Shown: positions 1 through 8,721 of the stretch, in pieces
Numbering within the stretch: the first letter of the stretch is position 1
How the letters are laid out: each line of letters begins with the position of its first letter
Origin: Bdellovibrio sp. NC01
GTDB taxonomy: Bacteria; Bdellovibrionota; Bdellovibrionia; Bdellovibrionales; Bdellovibrionaceae
Direction: 5' to 3'
NCBI RefSeq assembly: GCF_006874625.1
Contig: NZ_CP030034.1
Span: 1,178,001-1,242,000, forward strand
Length of the DNA stretch: 64,000 nucleotides
Program-made: the position numbers and the translations under genes
The notes under the pieces: model-generated
Databases searched by the model: none
Told to the model about the DNA's origin: nothing
The model's input: only the letters and a program-made list of their open reading frames with translations

Positions 1-15
1 GCCGATACAATCTGT

Positions 16-1221
16 ATGTTATTTCCAGATTTATCGGCTCCAGAAATTTGTAGCAAAAAAATCGATACGTCGAAACCAGCGATCGCTTTCGTAGCCGATC
101 GCTTTTTGGCTTTGGTGCTAGATTTTTTAATCATGTCACCGATTGTAAGCCTCTTCCTTGCGGGCTTAATTAAAAAAACCAAAACATATTTCCTATTAGA
201 TGGCCAATCTCCTGAAGGTTTTGTTTCAGGCGTGATTGTGTTTATCGTTGGTGCTGTTCTGATCATGTTATTGCAGTCGGTCTTCATGTACTTCTGGCAG
301 GCGACACCGGGGCAGTTCTTTATGCAAATGCGTGTGGTATCGTATCCGCACGCGCGTGCACGCCTGAGTTTTTCGCAATGCCTTTTGCGTTCGTTTTGTT
401 TCAGTTTAAATTTCGTGGCTTTGGGAATTCCATTCTTGGAAGTTCTAAGTCATCCGCTGCGTCGTGCTTTTCACGAAAGAGCTTCCGACACATTGGTGAT
501 TACTTTGAAGAAAGAAGCCGACGACGGTCCTTTCGAATTAGAAGAAAGATTTATCTCGTCATGGTTGCGCATGAGCTTCATCATCTTTGCGATGGTGGGG
601 GCCGTGGCACTTGCGAAAATGTATTATTCGATGCATGACGGCTCTTACAAGTCAGCGGCTGTCGTCGGTGGACAATGTAAAGAGATTGCCGATGCAGAGC
701 TACATGGCACGGCACGTTTGGATGCGGCTTTAGCTTTATTCATGTTGAATGAAGTTTCTGAGGAATGCTTGCGCAAAGAAGCCGAAGCTTCGTTGTGGGG
801 TGATCCTGTGAATTCGCAAGATATGGCTTATCTGGCGAAGTACTTGGTTTCTGATAAAGCGGAACAAGAAGAGTATTTTAAATTGATTTGTAAAGACATC
901 TCATCAAGTGCCTGTGTGATTGCTTCTTATATGAGTGAAGGCGGCGATGAGGGTGTGCTTGGCAATGCCGATCAAAAACTTTTGGTGACACAGGTTTTGA
1001 TGATGGAAGAAAAATTCAATGCCCATCAGTACGTGGCAAGTCTTGAAGCCATTGAGAAATTGCAAAAAGTGACGGCGATGCGTTCGGCGATGGATAAAAA
1101 ATATGTGCGCTCGATCTGGGCGATGAAAGAATCTCTAACTCGTAAATCGGGTCGTGTGCCAGCCAGTGCGGACTCTGCAACTTGGATTGAAGAATTCAAA
1201 GACAAGTACGGGTTGCAATAA
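16..1221 (+). CDS. RDD-family membrane protein
   Basis: 401 residues from an ATG. The N-terminal ~170 residues form an RDD-type membrane domain: an early Arg-Phe-Leu-Ala segment (residues 28-32), hydrophobic segments around 33-50 and 70-95, then a TPGQFFMQMRV stretch typical of RDD proteins. A further membrane segment lies near 185-203. The C-terminal ~190 residues are hydrophilic and mostly helical, with several Cys, and match no family I recognise. RDD proteins are often transporters or membrane accessory proteins; the substrate here is unknown. The stop overlaps the rhomboid start by one base (TAATG), so the two are translationally coupled and may act together. Confidence 0.8.
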   Translation: MLFPDLSAPEICSKKIDTSKPAIAFVADRFLALVLDFLIMSPIVSLFLAGLIKKTKTYFLLDGQSPEGFVSGVIVFIVGAVLIMLLQSVFMYFWQATPGQFFMQMRVVSYPHARARLSFSQCLLRSFCFSLNFVALGIPFLEVLSHPLRRAFHERASDTLVITLKKEADDGPFELEERFISSWLRMSFIIFAMVGAVALAKMYYSMHDGSYKSAAVVGGQCKEIADAELHGTARLDAALALFMLNEVSEECLRKEAEASLWGDPVNSQDMAYLAKYLVSDKAEQEEYFKLICKDISSSACVIASYMSEGGDEGVLGNADQKLLVTQVLMMEEKFNAHQYVASLEAIEKLQKVTAMRSAMDKKYVRSIWAMKESLTRKSGRVPASADSATWIEEFKDKYGLQ

Positions 1222-2165
1222 TGATTTTACCTAATCCTGCGAATATCAAAGATTATACGCGTTTCCCACTGACGATTACGTTGGTGTTGTTAAATGTGTT
1301 TATCTTCATTTTGATTTTCAGCGGGAATCAATCGGCGATCTCTAACAATAATCTTTTGCAAGAAGATGGCTTGGCGTTATCAGGTCGCATTTATTATCAG
1401 TATCTGCAAAAATTATCTTCGAAAGATTTGTTTCGAAAGCCGGAGTGGGTGCATGCAATGCGCTCTGATAATTCGGATCAGATGACGGTGTTGGGTTCGT
1501 ATGCTTTACGTGATGCTGATTTTTTGAATGTCGCAGAAAAACTTTCCTATCGCGGTGACCAAGTGCAAATCGCTTCTTGGAAAACCGACATGCATGATTT
1601 TAGAAAACAATATTCAGAGCAGTTGTTGTTCCGCTTTGGTTTAAGCTCTTTGGAAAAAGGGCCGCTGTCGTGGTTAACATATCAGTTTTCGCATTCTACG
1701 TGGTTGCATCTGGCTTCGAACTTGATGTTCTTAGTTGTGATTGGTGCTGCCGTTGAATCATTGGCAGGCAGTTTTGTTTTGTTGTTAGTGTATGTGATTG
1801 GTGGACTTGCGGGGGGCTTAGGCTTTTTACTTTCGCAAAGTTCAGGCACGGTTCCTATGGTGGGGGCGAGTGCTTCGATCAGTGCGCTTTTAGCATTTTA
1901 CTGTGTGGCAGAGCTGCGTAGTCGTGTGCGCTTTTTCTATTTTGTGTCTCCTATGCCGGGCCATCATGGCTCGATTTATCTGCCGACTTTCATGATTTTT
2001 CCTCTTTTTCTATTAGTAGACCTGGCTAATCTTTGGTCAACACCAGAGGGGCTTGGAAGTGGTGTCGCCTATGCCGCGCACTTGGGTGGCACTTTATTTG
2101 GTTTATTGGGCGGTTATGCCTACCGAATGGGCGCAAAATCTCACACTGTCTTAACTAAATACTAA
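1221..2165 (+). CDS. Rhomboid-family intramembrane serine protease
   Basis: 314 residues. TM1 lies at 17-35, followed by a ~100-residue hydrophilic insertion, then the rhomboid core. The core has a W-Q/F-S-H-type segment (SHSTWLHLASNLMFL, His/Asn region), GASASISALLAFY holding the catalytic Ser of the GxSx motif, and AAHLGGTLFG with the catalytic His near the C-terminus. Rhomboids cut transmembrane segments of membrane proteins. The large loop after TM1 is longer than in GlpG and may select substrates. The gene starts on the last base of the RDD gene stop, so the pair is an operon. Catalytic assignment is firm; the substrate is unknown. Confidence 0.88.
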   Translation: MILPNPANIKDYTRFPLTITLVLLNVFIFILIFSGNQSAISNNNLLQEDGLALSGRIYYQYLQKLSSKDLFRKPEWVHAMRSDNSDQMTVLGSYALRDADFLNVAEKLSYRGDQVQIASWKTDMHDFRKQYSEQLLFRFGLSSLEKGPLSWLTYQFSHSTWLHLASNLMFLVVIGAAVESLAGSFVLLLVYVIGGLAGGLGFLLSQSSGTVPMVGASASISALLAFYCVAELRSRVRFFYFVSPMPGHHGSIYLPTFMIFPLFLLVDLANLWSTPEGLGSGVAYAAHLGGTLFGLLGGYAYRMGAKSHTVLTKY

Positions 2166-2273
2166 AAGTGAATTTTCTATATACCCATTGACAGAAAATG
2201 GTCCTTCGCCGACATTACGTCTCGGAAAAAGAGGCTGAACGTCACCCCCAAAACTCAGAAATGGCGGACCAGA

Positions 2274-3161
2274 ATGATGCTATCTAAGCTCATTAAGTCA
2301 GTGATTGTAACGACAACTTTGTTATTCATCGGTGTTGCGCACGCGCAGCAGGTATCGCAAACAATTCCTTACTACGGTGAAGAATTTTATCGCGATTTAA
2401 AATCGGGTGCCTCTAACGACGCTCTTATCTTAAGAATCAAAACAGTTCTTCGCAGTTATCATCTGGTGCAAGCAAACGCCTTGGATAAAATCGTTACTTC
2501 GTGTGAAGACGGTCAGCGTGGTTGTTACGCTCACCATGCCATCGGTTACAACGCGGCTCGCGTATGGTTGATGGGTGGTTACTACTTGAAACAAGATGGT
2601 AACAACGGTTACGCCGTATGGGACGTTTACTGCAATGAATACCGCGGTCGTAACGAATTCCGTGGTGGCTTCCCAGGCCCAGGTTCGATTCCAAAAAATA
2701 CAGTTGTGAACGTAGAGCACACATGGCCACAAAGCCGTTTCAACCGTAAATTCCCAGATGATTTGCAAAAATCTGATTTGCACCATTTGTTCCCAGCAGA
2801 TGCAAAATTGAACGGTGTGCGTGGTAACAACTGGTTTGGTGAAGTCGAAAAAGACACTGTGTTCTTCGAAAAATGCCCAGATTCAGGTTCTCGCTACGGT
2901 ATCGGTTCAGCAGGCACGGATGATATCTTTGAGCCACCAATGGCTCACAAAGGTCACGTAGCTCGTGCGTTGTTCTACTTCGCTCTTCGTTATGATCTGC
3001 ACATCGATCAAGAAGAAGAAGCCATCTTGAAAAAGTGGAACCGCGAACACCCTGTTGACGAGGACGAAGCTAGAAGAAACAACGAAATCTTCAAAGCTCA
3101 AGGCAACAGAAATCCGTTCGTAGATTATCCAGAACTTGCAGAAAAAATCTCAGACTTCTAG
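2274..3161 (+). CDS. Secreted endonuclease I family nuclease
   Basis: 295 residues with a clear Sec signal peptide ending at AHA-QQ (about residue 25). The mature part carries the endonuclease I (EndA/Dns) core: VEHTWPQSRF with the catalytic His, DLHHLFPAD and NGVRGNNWFGEV. The family cuts DNA non-specifically in the periplasm or outside the cell. In a predator it could degrade prey DNA, but that is inference. Two ATGs stand at 2274 and 2277 and no strong ribosome site is visible. The gene is followed by a hairpin repeat and a Rho-independent terminator. Confidence 0.9.
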   Translation: MMLSKLIKSVIVTTTLLFIGVAHAQQVSQTIPYYGEEFYRDLKSGASNDALILRIKTVLRSYHLVQANALDKIVTSCEDGQRGCYAHHAIGYNAARVWLMGGYYLKQDGNNGYAVWDVYCNEYRGRNEFRGGFPGPGSIPKNTVVNVEHTWPQSRFNRKFPDDLQKSDLHHLFPADAKLNGVRGNNWFGEVEKDTVFFEKCPDSGSRYGIGSAGTDDIFEPPMAHKGHVARALFYFALRYDLHIDQEEEAILKKWNREHPVDEDEARRNNEIFKAQGNRNPFVDYPELAEKISDF

Positions 3162-3263
3162 GAACAGTGCTATCAGCGCCAACTGCTTCGTTGCTTCGCC
3201 GGCGCTGTACTTATAGTACAGCTTTCTCCTCGCGCCTCGCATTTGACGCCGCTATCACTGTTC
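3162..3263. repeat. Extragenic long hairpin repeat
   Basis: Imperfect inverted repeat directly after the nuclease stop codon. The outer arms are 3162-3181 and 3244-3263 (16 of 20 positions pair; one end is GAACAGTG/CACTGTTC). Inside, 3204-3211 and 3215-3222 form a perfect GCTGTACT/AGTACAGC stem with a 3-nt loop. It has the size and extragenic position of a REP/BIME-type element and lies 70 bp from a RAYT transposase gene. It is too long to be a simple terminator. Confidence 0.65.
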
Positions 3264-3284
3264 TTCAAGACAATATGAATTCCA

Positions 3285-3312
3285 AAAAGCCGCAGAAGAT
3301 GCGGCTTTTTTA
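3285..3312 (+). terminator. Rho-independent terminator
   Basis: A perfect 10-bp stem AAAAGCCGCA/TGCGGCTTTT with a GAAGA loop, followed by a T run. It ends the endonuclease gene transcript. It also lies just past the stop of the leftward transposase gene and could act both ways. Confidence 0.85.
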
Positions 3313-3330
3313 TTTGGTGCCTGCCGTCTT

Positions 3331-3921
3331 TTAGCTGCTGTCTGCGAAGGATTTGGTTAAAAGAAGTCCGTTTGTCGGAATGATCTTTAATGATTCTAGG
3401 AAATTCAAAGTAACATAATCTTTCGCGAGGCGGTAAGTGGGCTCGCGGTCGACTAAGCTTGTGAAGGGGCGGAAGTCCCAGAAACGGGTTTGGTTTCCGC
3501 GGGTGCGGTTGGCCCCTGTCAATTTTAAGGCGATGGCCCCTGTCAGCGCGCGGATGAAGTTGGCGTAGGCGGCCTTGCGCTTAATCTTGATAATCAGATG
3601 TAGATGATCGCTACCGTTAGCATAGTGGCGCAGCTTAATGCCGAATCGTTGAGCATATTCAGAACATAATTTTTCAATGCGCTTGCGATTCTTGGGATGC
3701 TGAAAAGCGAGTGATCCCTTGGCTTGCGACGATCGCAAAACCACATGGACCGATCTTTTGGTACTAAGCGGACGACGCGTTCGGTAGCGCGCTTTGCGCA
3801 ATAAAATTCCACCAAAAGCTTGTGAAGCCTTTAAGCGGGGATCGTCAATCGCAATGTCCTTGCGGCTTTCCGCGTAGCTTTTCATGAACGATGGTATAGT
3901 AAAGGTGTTTAAGGAATGCAA
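3331..3921 (-). CDS. REP-associated tyrosine transposase (RAYT), Y1 family
   Basis: 196 residues. The Y1/IS200-like core is visible: a beta-strand VHVVLRSSQAKG, then HYANGSDHLHLIIKI with an H-L-H metal-binding pair (HUH motif), and a C-terminal DYVTLNFLE with the likely catalytic Tyr. RAYTs are single-copy domesticated relatives of IS200/IS605 TnpA that cut single-stranded palindromic REP elements. No IS ends are seen around the gene. Another ATG at residue 13 is possible. The hairpin repeat at 3162-3263 and the cloverleaf repeats elsewhere in the window are candidate substrates, which is inference. Confidence 0.82.
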   Translation of the reverse strand: MHSLNTFTIPSFMKSYAESRKDIAIDDPRLKASQAFGGILLRKARYRTRRPLSTKRSVHVVLRSSQAKGSLAFQHPKNRKRIEKLCSEYAQRFGIKLRHYANGSDHLHLIIKIKRKAAYANFIRALTGAIALKLTGANRTRGNQTRFWDFRPFTSLVDREPTYRLAKDYVTLNFLESLKIIPTNGLLLTKSFADSS

Positions 3922-4170
3922 GTAAGTTAGCGAAATGTTTCGCGTTGAGTGATTTTTCGAGGCTTACTTTAAGTGTTGTCGTAAGAGTGCGAGGACGTGA
4001 TGGACGTGAGCGGCGTAAAATCCAAATGCAGGAATTTTAAAATAATGAAAAAAAATGAAATTACTCTCTTGCAATATGCCTAACTGCATGTTGAGATTGT
4101 TTTTACGGGAGGGGTGATACCAAGGATGGTGTTCGGGAGCATGATGTTCTCACCTCTATTTTTTGATTTA
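3922..4170. other. Intergenic region, no clear gene
   Basis: About 250 bases between the transposase start and the next terminator. No convincing coding sequence is seen. A 20-codon reading frame on the minus strand (start near 4142) is too short to support. The region probably holds the transposase promoter. No RNA family was recognised. Confidence 0.5.
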
Positions 4171-4174
4171 AATT

Positions 4175-4203
4175 AAAAAGGCCAGCGATAAGCTGGCCTT
4201 TTT
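4175..4203 (-). terminator. Rho-independent terminator
   Basis: Stem AAAAAGGCCAGC/GCTGGCCTTTTT with a 5-nt loop and T runs on both strands. It lies 32 bp past the stop of the leftward gene ending at 4235. Confidence 0.85.
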
Positions 4204-4234
4204 CTTTTTCAAAGCAGTGAGTTTTAAAAAACGC

Positions 4235-4666
4235 TTAGCGCGCCTTGCTTGCGTAGAAGTGCAAGATCCCGTCGCTGACGATCATATCCAAGCGATCACC
4301 ATTGGCACTTGCAAATGGAATTTCCACCGAACCTTTATCGTTTAGCCCCAGCTCTTGAAGTGGGATATGGGCTTCAATTTTCTTATCGTTATAACGAACA
4401 AGATCTGATGGAAGTAAACGGAACTGGCAACGAGCTGTGCTGACATCGCGAACGCAGCTCATGTTGAAGCTTTTGTCTTTAGAAACAAGCTGCACATCTT
4501 GTTTAGCGCCTAAGTACTTAAGCCATTGTTGCAAACGACTTTGCACCCCACCTTGAGTGATCATCACTACAGTTTTTTGCGGAGTATAGAACACACCCAG
4601 AGCATCGTTAGCGGCTACAGCGGGAAGAGTTGTAAGGGCAATAAGAAGCGAAAATAGAAGTTTCAT
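4235..4666 (-). CDS. Small periplasmic protein of unknown function
   Basis: 143 residues with a Sec signal peptide (MKLLFSLLIALTTLPAVAA, cleavage near residue 19). The mature part is ~120 residues with two Cys (CVRD and CQFR) that may form a disulfide, and alternating strands suggesting a small beta-rich domain. A GGAG ribosome site stands 7 nt before the ATG. No family recognised. The gene is monocistronic, with its own terminator at 4175-4203. Confidence 0.75.
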   Translation of the reverse strand: MKLLFSLLIALTTLPAVAANDALGVFYTPQKTVVMITQGGVQSRLQQWLKYLGAKQDVQLVSKDKSFNMSCVRDVSTARCQFRLLPSDLVRYNDKKIEAHIPLQELGLNDKGSVEIPFASANGDRLDMIVSDGILHFYASKAR

Positions 4667-4792
4667 AAGGGTGCTCCAGCAAGAGGGGCACCATACAAAA
4701 GGAACTAAGCCAGCACAACAAATTCTCTAGAAAATTTCATCTGGCTTACGGTTGTGGCACTCTCAAAAGTGAAAGTGCCCAGCGCTCAAATG

Positions 4793-5236
4793 CTAGAACT
4801 CACTAGGAGCAGCGACTTCCAAAACTTTTTCGTAGATATTGGGATCGCGACCTGCAAATAGAACCATTGATTCGTTGATCAAGGTATTATCAAGCACATA
4901 AGCCTTTGTGTTGAATAAGATGCCGCGAATACTATCCTTGTGACCCCACTGACTCCAGAACGGCTCGTAACACTCAAGAGAATCAGATACCGTTTCGACA
5001 AAATCCTTCACAGTGATTTCAGGAGTCGAAGCCACTTTAGCGATCAAAGCAACTTGCTTGTCATTCAGCGCAGAACAATAAAGCTTCTTTCCCTCAGCAG
5101 CACGTTGCTCGTTCAACTCAGCAATATGGGCATTTGTGGCAGCCACAAATCCTTGAGTAAATTCCTCAACCGACTGAGCCGCACCAGCAGACAATCCCGC
5201 CATCATCATAAACGCAAAAACCAAAAGACTTTTCAT
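4793..5236 (-). CDS. Small secreted protein of unknown function
   Basis: About 147 residues from the ATG at 5236, which places the signal peptide MKSLLVFAFMMMAGLSAGAA at the N-terminus. A start four codons upstream is also open but would add MDDH before it. The mature part is helical with two Cys (YCSAL and LECYEP). It resembles the Rap1a/Tai immunity-type layout of small secreted helical proteins with one disulfide, but only loosely. No function is assigned. An imperfect hairpin lies past its end (about 4751-4776). Confidence 0.7.
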   Translation of the reverse strand: MKSLLVFAFMMMAGLSAGAAQSVEEFTQGFVAATNAHIAELNEQRAAEGKKLYCSALNDKQVALIAKVASTPEITVKDFVETVSDSLECYEPFWSQWGHKDSIRGILFNTKAYVLDNTLINESMVLFAGRDPNIYEKVLEVAAPSEF

Positions 5237-5248
5237 ATGGTCGTCCAT

Positions 5249-5504
5249 TCAAAGAAAAAATAAAAAGATGTAACGACAGAGCTAATACAATTCCCACGCC
5301 AACCACCAGTTCAAGCTATTGAAAGTACAGGCAGATACTGTCAAATTCCTAAACAGCGAATTTGGAAAAATCACCAAGATCTTGTTCTTAGAAATTCAAA
5401 TAAATCCATAATTTTGGTTTATGAAATAAGCCCATCCTAGAAGAAAACTCATCACGCAGTTGCAGATCTTGAAGAATAAATTTTAAAGAAAATCACGAAG
5501 GCAA
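5249..5504. other. AT-rich intergenic region, nothing recognised
   Basis: About 255 bases upstream of the small secreted protein gene, presumably with its promoter. No open frame with a ribosome site, tRNA or strong hairpin was found. The flank at 5505 is the start of a long inverted repeat. Confidence 0.5.
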
Positions 5505-5648
5505 GAATTGGGGCTCAAGGGAGGAGAAAGCCTCTGCGGAGAGACCTCCGTCGGCGCCTGGATGGCGCGAACCGCCGAAGGCGGCGACGGTAGAGCCTGG
5601 ATGGCGTGTCTCGTAGAAGAGGCTTTCTCCTCCCTTGAGCCACAATCC
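5505..5648. repeat. Cloverleaf-like extragenic inverted repeat, copy 1
   Basis: Outer arms 5505-5535 and 5618-5648 pair at 29 of 31 positions. Inside is a branched core: CCGTCG pairs with CGACGG and encloses two hairpins, GCGCC-TGGAT-GGCGC and CCGCC-GAA-GGCGG. The core is followed by GAGCCTGGATGGCGTG. The same core architecture recurs at 21090-21229 with different outer arms. It lies 27 bp past the putA stop. It has no T run, so it is better called a REP-like repeat than a terminator, though it could stabilise the 3' end of the putA mRNA. Confidence 0.75.
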
Positions 5649-5675
5649 TCGCTCTACCGCGAGCTAACTTAAAAA

Positions 5676-8624
5676 CTACTCTTCAAGAGGAGCAAAACCG
5701 CGACGAAGAGTGTTCTCTGTCACGCAGATTGGTTCCATGTATTGTTTCAAGTAATCCACACCGCCAGTTTTTGAACCAACGCCTGACATTTTGAAACCAC
5801 CGAATGGGTGACGATCAACCATCGCACCTGTGATGCCGCGGTTGACGTACAAGTTACCAACTTCGAACTCTTCTTTCACACGTGCGATATTCGCAGGTGA
5901 ACGAGAGAACAAGCCGCCAGTCAAAGCGTACTCTGTGCTATTTGCGATTTCCAAAGCTTGATCCAAATCTTTAGCGCGGATCACAGCAACAACTGGTCCG
6001 AAGATTTCTTGTTGAGCCAATTTAGAATCGCCCGGAACATCACCGAAGATTGCTGCTGGAGCGAAGTAACCTGTTGTTGGTGCATTTGCTTTGAACAACA
6101 ACTTATGATTTTTCTCGGCCTCTGCAATTGTGCCCAAGATGCGCTCGTAAGATTCTTTATCTACAACCGGACCCATGTAAGCTTTTGGATTTTCAGCAGA
6201 CAAGATCTCGATAGATTTTGCAGATTCAACCATACGATCAACGAAACGATCGTAAACTTCATCAAGCACGATCACGCGGCTAGCAGCAGAACATTTTTGA
6301 CCGCTGAAACCGAATGCCGAGTAAAGAACGCCATCAACTGCTTCGTCCAAGTCCGCATCGTTATCGATGATCACAGCGTTTTTACCGCCCATCTCGATGA
6401 TACAACGCTTAACATGTGTCTGACCTGGTTGAACCAAAGATGCTTTGTTCAAGATGTGAAGGCCCACAGCTTTTGAACCAGTGAATGCGATTGTCGTCGT
6501 GAATTTGTGGTTCACGATGTATTCACCAACTTCTTCACCGAAACCTGGTAAGAAATTGATCACGCCATCTGGGAAGCCAGCTTCTTTGATCATTTTCATC
6601 AAGCCCCAGCCAACAACCGAAGATTGTTCTGCAGGTTTCATCACCACAGTGTTTCCAGTCACAGCCGCAGCTGTCACCATGCCGGCCAGGATCGCCAATG
6701 GGAAGTTCCATGGAGCAATAACCGCCGTCACACCACGTGATTTGTAGATGTATTGAGACAACTCACCAGGTAAAGCGCCTTGGCGAAGTGGGTTTGCTAA
6801 TTCGCGCATGTGGCGAGCGTAGTAACGACAGAAGTCGATCGCTTCACCGATGTCACCATCAGCTTCAGCCCACGGTTTACCAACTTCAATAACTTGAGTT
6901 GCGATAAGTTTGAATTTATCGCGAGCCATGATGTCAGCTAATTTATCAACAAGTTCTGCGCGTTTTGCGGCTGGAACTGTTTTCCAAGTTTTGAAAGCAG
7001 TTTGTGCCGCTTGCATAGCTTGTTCAGCTTGTTCGATCGTCGCCATTTGGATTTTACCAACAACTTGATCAGCTTGTGATGGATTCACACGCTCAAAAAC
7101 TTTTCCAGAAGTTTGCTCTTTGCCGTTGATCATCACTGGTACTGTGACTGGCAATGTTGCTTTGAATTCAGCGATCGCTTTTTGCATTTTTTCGCGGTCC
7201 GCTTTGATCGCGAAATCCAAAAGCGGTTCATTGTAGAAGCGACCTGGTTTTTTCGCGATGATCGGTGATGTTGGAGTCAATCCTTGTGCAGGATCTTTCA
7301 ACAACTCGGCCGTTGTTTTGTTGTCAGCGAATTTACCGCGCAACCAAGATTCATTCGAAGAGTTTTCAAGCAAACGACGCACAAGGTACGCCATACCCGG
7401 GATCAATTCACCCACTGGAGCGTATTCGCGCATACGGTAGCCCATATCCACGATTGTTTTCTTAATTGGTTCAGCCATTCCGTAAAGCATTTGGAATTCC
7501 AAAGCCTCTTTCGGGATGTTCAATTTTTCTGCATACAACATACACGCCGCAATTGTTCTTACGTTGTGAGACGCAAAAGCAGGGCGGATGTATTTGATGT
7601 TTTCAAGCAAGTACTTCGCGCACACTTCGTAGTTCGCGTCAGACTCTGCTTTGTTTGTGTAAACTGGAACTGGCCAGCCACGTTGTTCAGCTTCGATAGT
7701 TTCGTAATCCCAGTAAGCGCCTTTAACCAGACGTACCCAGAATGGAGTGCCACGCTCTTGCGCGAACTTCGTCAAAGACTTGATGTCATCCAAAGAGTCA
7801 CGAAGATAAGCTTGGATAACGATACCGAAGAATTTGTAGTTTTTGAATTCTGGTTCGTTGATCAATTCTGTGTAAGCTTCAACAGTCAAATGTTTGACTG
7901 AGTATTGCTCCATATCCAAGTTTACGAACACGCCTTTTTGCATACCCAAACGGAAGATCGGGCGCATACGGTCTTTCAAAACTTTTTTAGTATCTTCCCA
8001 TGCAGCATCTTTGATTTGTGAATAAAGAGCCGTCATTTTTACAGAGATATTTACTTTTGGAAGAGCACCTTCGTGATCGCGATCGATCTGTGGAACTTCA
8101 TCCCATTTCTCTGCATCTTTTGCGAGCCAGTTGATAAGTTCGATACATTTGTTGCCGTACTCTTGTCCTTCTTTTTCAGACAAAGTCGCTTCACCCAAAA
8201 TATCGACTGTGAAAGTCATTTTGTTTTTGCGCGCTTTTTTCAAAACCGGAAGGGCGTCGTCTGGAGTTTCACCAGTGATGAACATTTGCGCCATACCGAT
8301 GACGTTTTTCTTAATCGCACCAGCCATCAAGCCTGGAGCCAAAGAACCCAAACCAAGACCGACGTTGAATACAGGAGGAAGTTTGCCGCCATCTTCAGAG
8401 AAATATTCTTTCAAGTGACGAGCCACTTCATCACCAGAGTTGATTGACGGAAGCACGTCAACGAAGCGGAACATGTTTGTTTTGAATTTTTCGTTTTTCA
8501 TGCTCCATTCCATGATGGAGCCGTACCAGAAATCTTTTGAGAAGATGGAAGCCTTCGATTGGCTTTCCATGCGTTTTAGAATCTCTTCACCACGTGCAAC
8601 GATTTGCGTTTGAATATCGCTCAT
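5676..8624 (-). CDS. putA: Bifunctional proline dehydrogenase / P5C dehydrogenase (PutA)
   Basis: 982 residues. The N-terminal half is the FAD-dependent proline dehydrogenase barrel (about 90-440), and the C-terminal half is the NAD-dependent glutamate-semialdehyde (P5C) dehydrogenase (about 490-975). The latter carries the general-base Glu in CIIEMGGKNA (near residue 744) and the catalytic Cys in FSGQKCSAA (near 778). It oxidises proline to glutamate in two steps with channelled intermediate. There is no N-terminal ribbon-helix-helix DNA-binding domain, so it is a short, non-regulatory PutA. A GAGGGA site precedes the ATG. Proline catabolism would suit a bacterium living on prey protein. It is monocistronic, with a cloverleaf repeat just past its stop. 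Confidence 0.95.
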   Translation of the reverse strand: MSDIQTQIVARGEEILKRMESQSKASIFSKDFWYGSIMEWSMKNEKFKTNMFRFVDVLPSINSGDEVARHLKEYFSEDGGKLPPVFNVGLGLGSLAPGLMAGAIKKNVIGMAQMFITGETPDDALPVLKKARKNKMTFTVDILGEATLSEKEGQEYGNKCIELINWLAKDAEKWDEVPQIDRDHEGALPKVNISVKMTALYSQIKDAAWEDTKKVLKDRMRPIFRLGMQKGVFVNLDMEQYSVKHLTVEAYTELINEPEFKNYKFFGIVIQAYLRDSLDDIKSLTKFAQERGTPFWVRLVKGAYWDYETIEAEQRGWPVPVYTNKAESDANYEVCAKYLLENIKYIRPAFASHNVRTIAACMLYAEKLNIPKEALEFQMLYGMAEPIKKTIVDMGYRMREYAPVGELIPGMAYLVRRLLENSSNESWLRGKFADNKTTAELLKDPAQGLTPTSPIIAKKPGRFYNEPLLDFAIKADREKMQKAIAEFKATLPVTVPVMINGKEQTSGKVFERVNPSQADQVVGKIQMATIEQAEQAMQAAQTAFKTWKTVPAAKRAELVDKLADIMARDKFKLIATQVIEVGKPWAEADGDIGEAIDFCRYYARHMRELANPLRQGALPGELSQYIYKSRGVTAVIAPWNFPLAILAGMVTAAAVTGNTVVMKPAEQSSVVGWGLMKMIKEAGFPDGVINFLPGFGEEVGEYIVNHKFTTTIAFTGSKAVGLHILNKASLVQPGQTHVKRCIIEMGGKNAVIIDNDADLDEAVDGVLYSAFGFSGQKCSAASRVIVLDEVYDRFVDRMVESAKSIEILSAENPKAYMGPVVDKESYERILGTIAEAEKNHKLLFKANAPTTGYFAPAAIFGDVPGDSKLAQQEIFGPVVAVIRAKDLDQALEIANSTEYALTGGLFSRSPANIARVKEEFEVGNLYVNRGITGAMVDRHPFGGFKMSGVGSKTGGVDYLKQYMEPICVTENTLRRGFAPLEE

Positions 8625-8721
8625 GCTGTCCCTCTAGGCCCTTCAGCCCGAATTCATTTTGAAATGTGATTTCGGGGTGAATATTCACTCTAGTGGAACA
8701 GAATTTCAAGCGTTTTGGCGG

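Noticed and set aside
378-638. Open frame inside the RDD gene, other frame
   Set aside because: Shadow of the RDD gene; no ribosome site and composition follows the host frame.
5958-6476. 172-codon plus-strand frame inside putA
   Set aside because: Antisense to catalytic P5C dehydrogenase codons; Cys- and Phe-rich product typical of shadow frames.
7284-7901. 205-codon plus-strand frame inside putA
   Set aside because: Antisense to the proline dehydrogenase domain, with no family features and no ribosome site.
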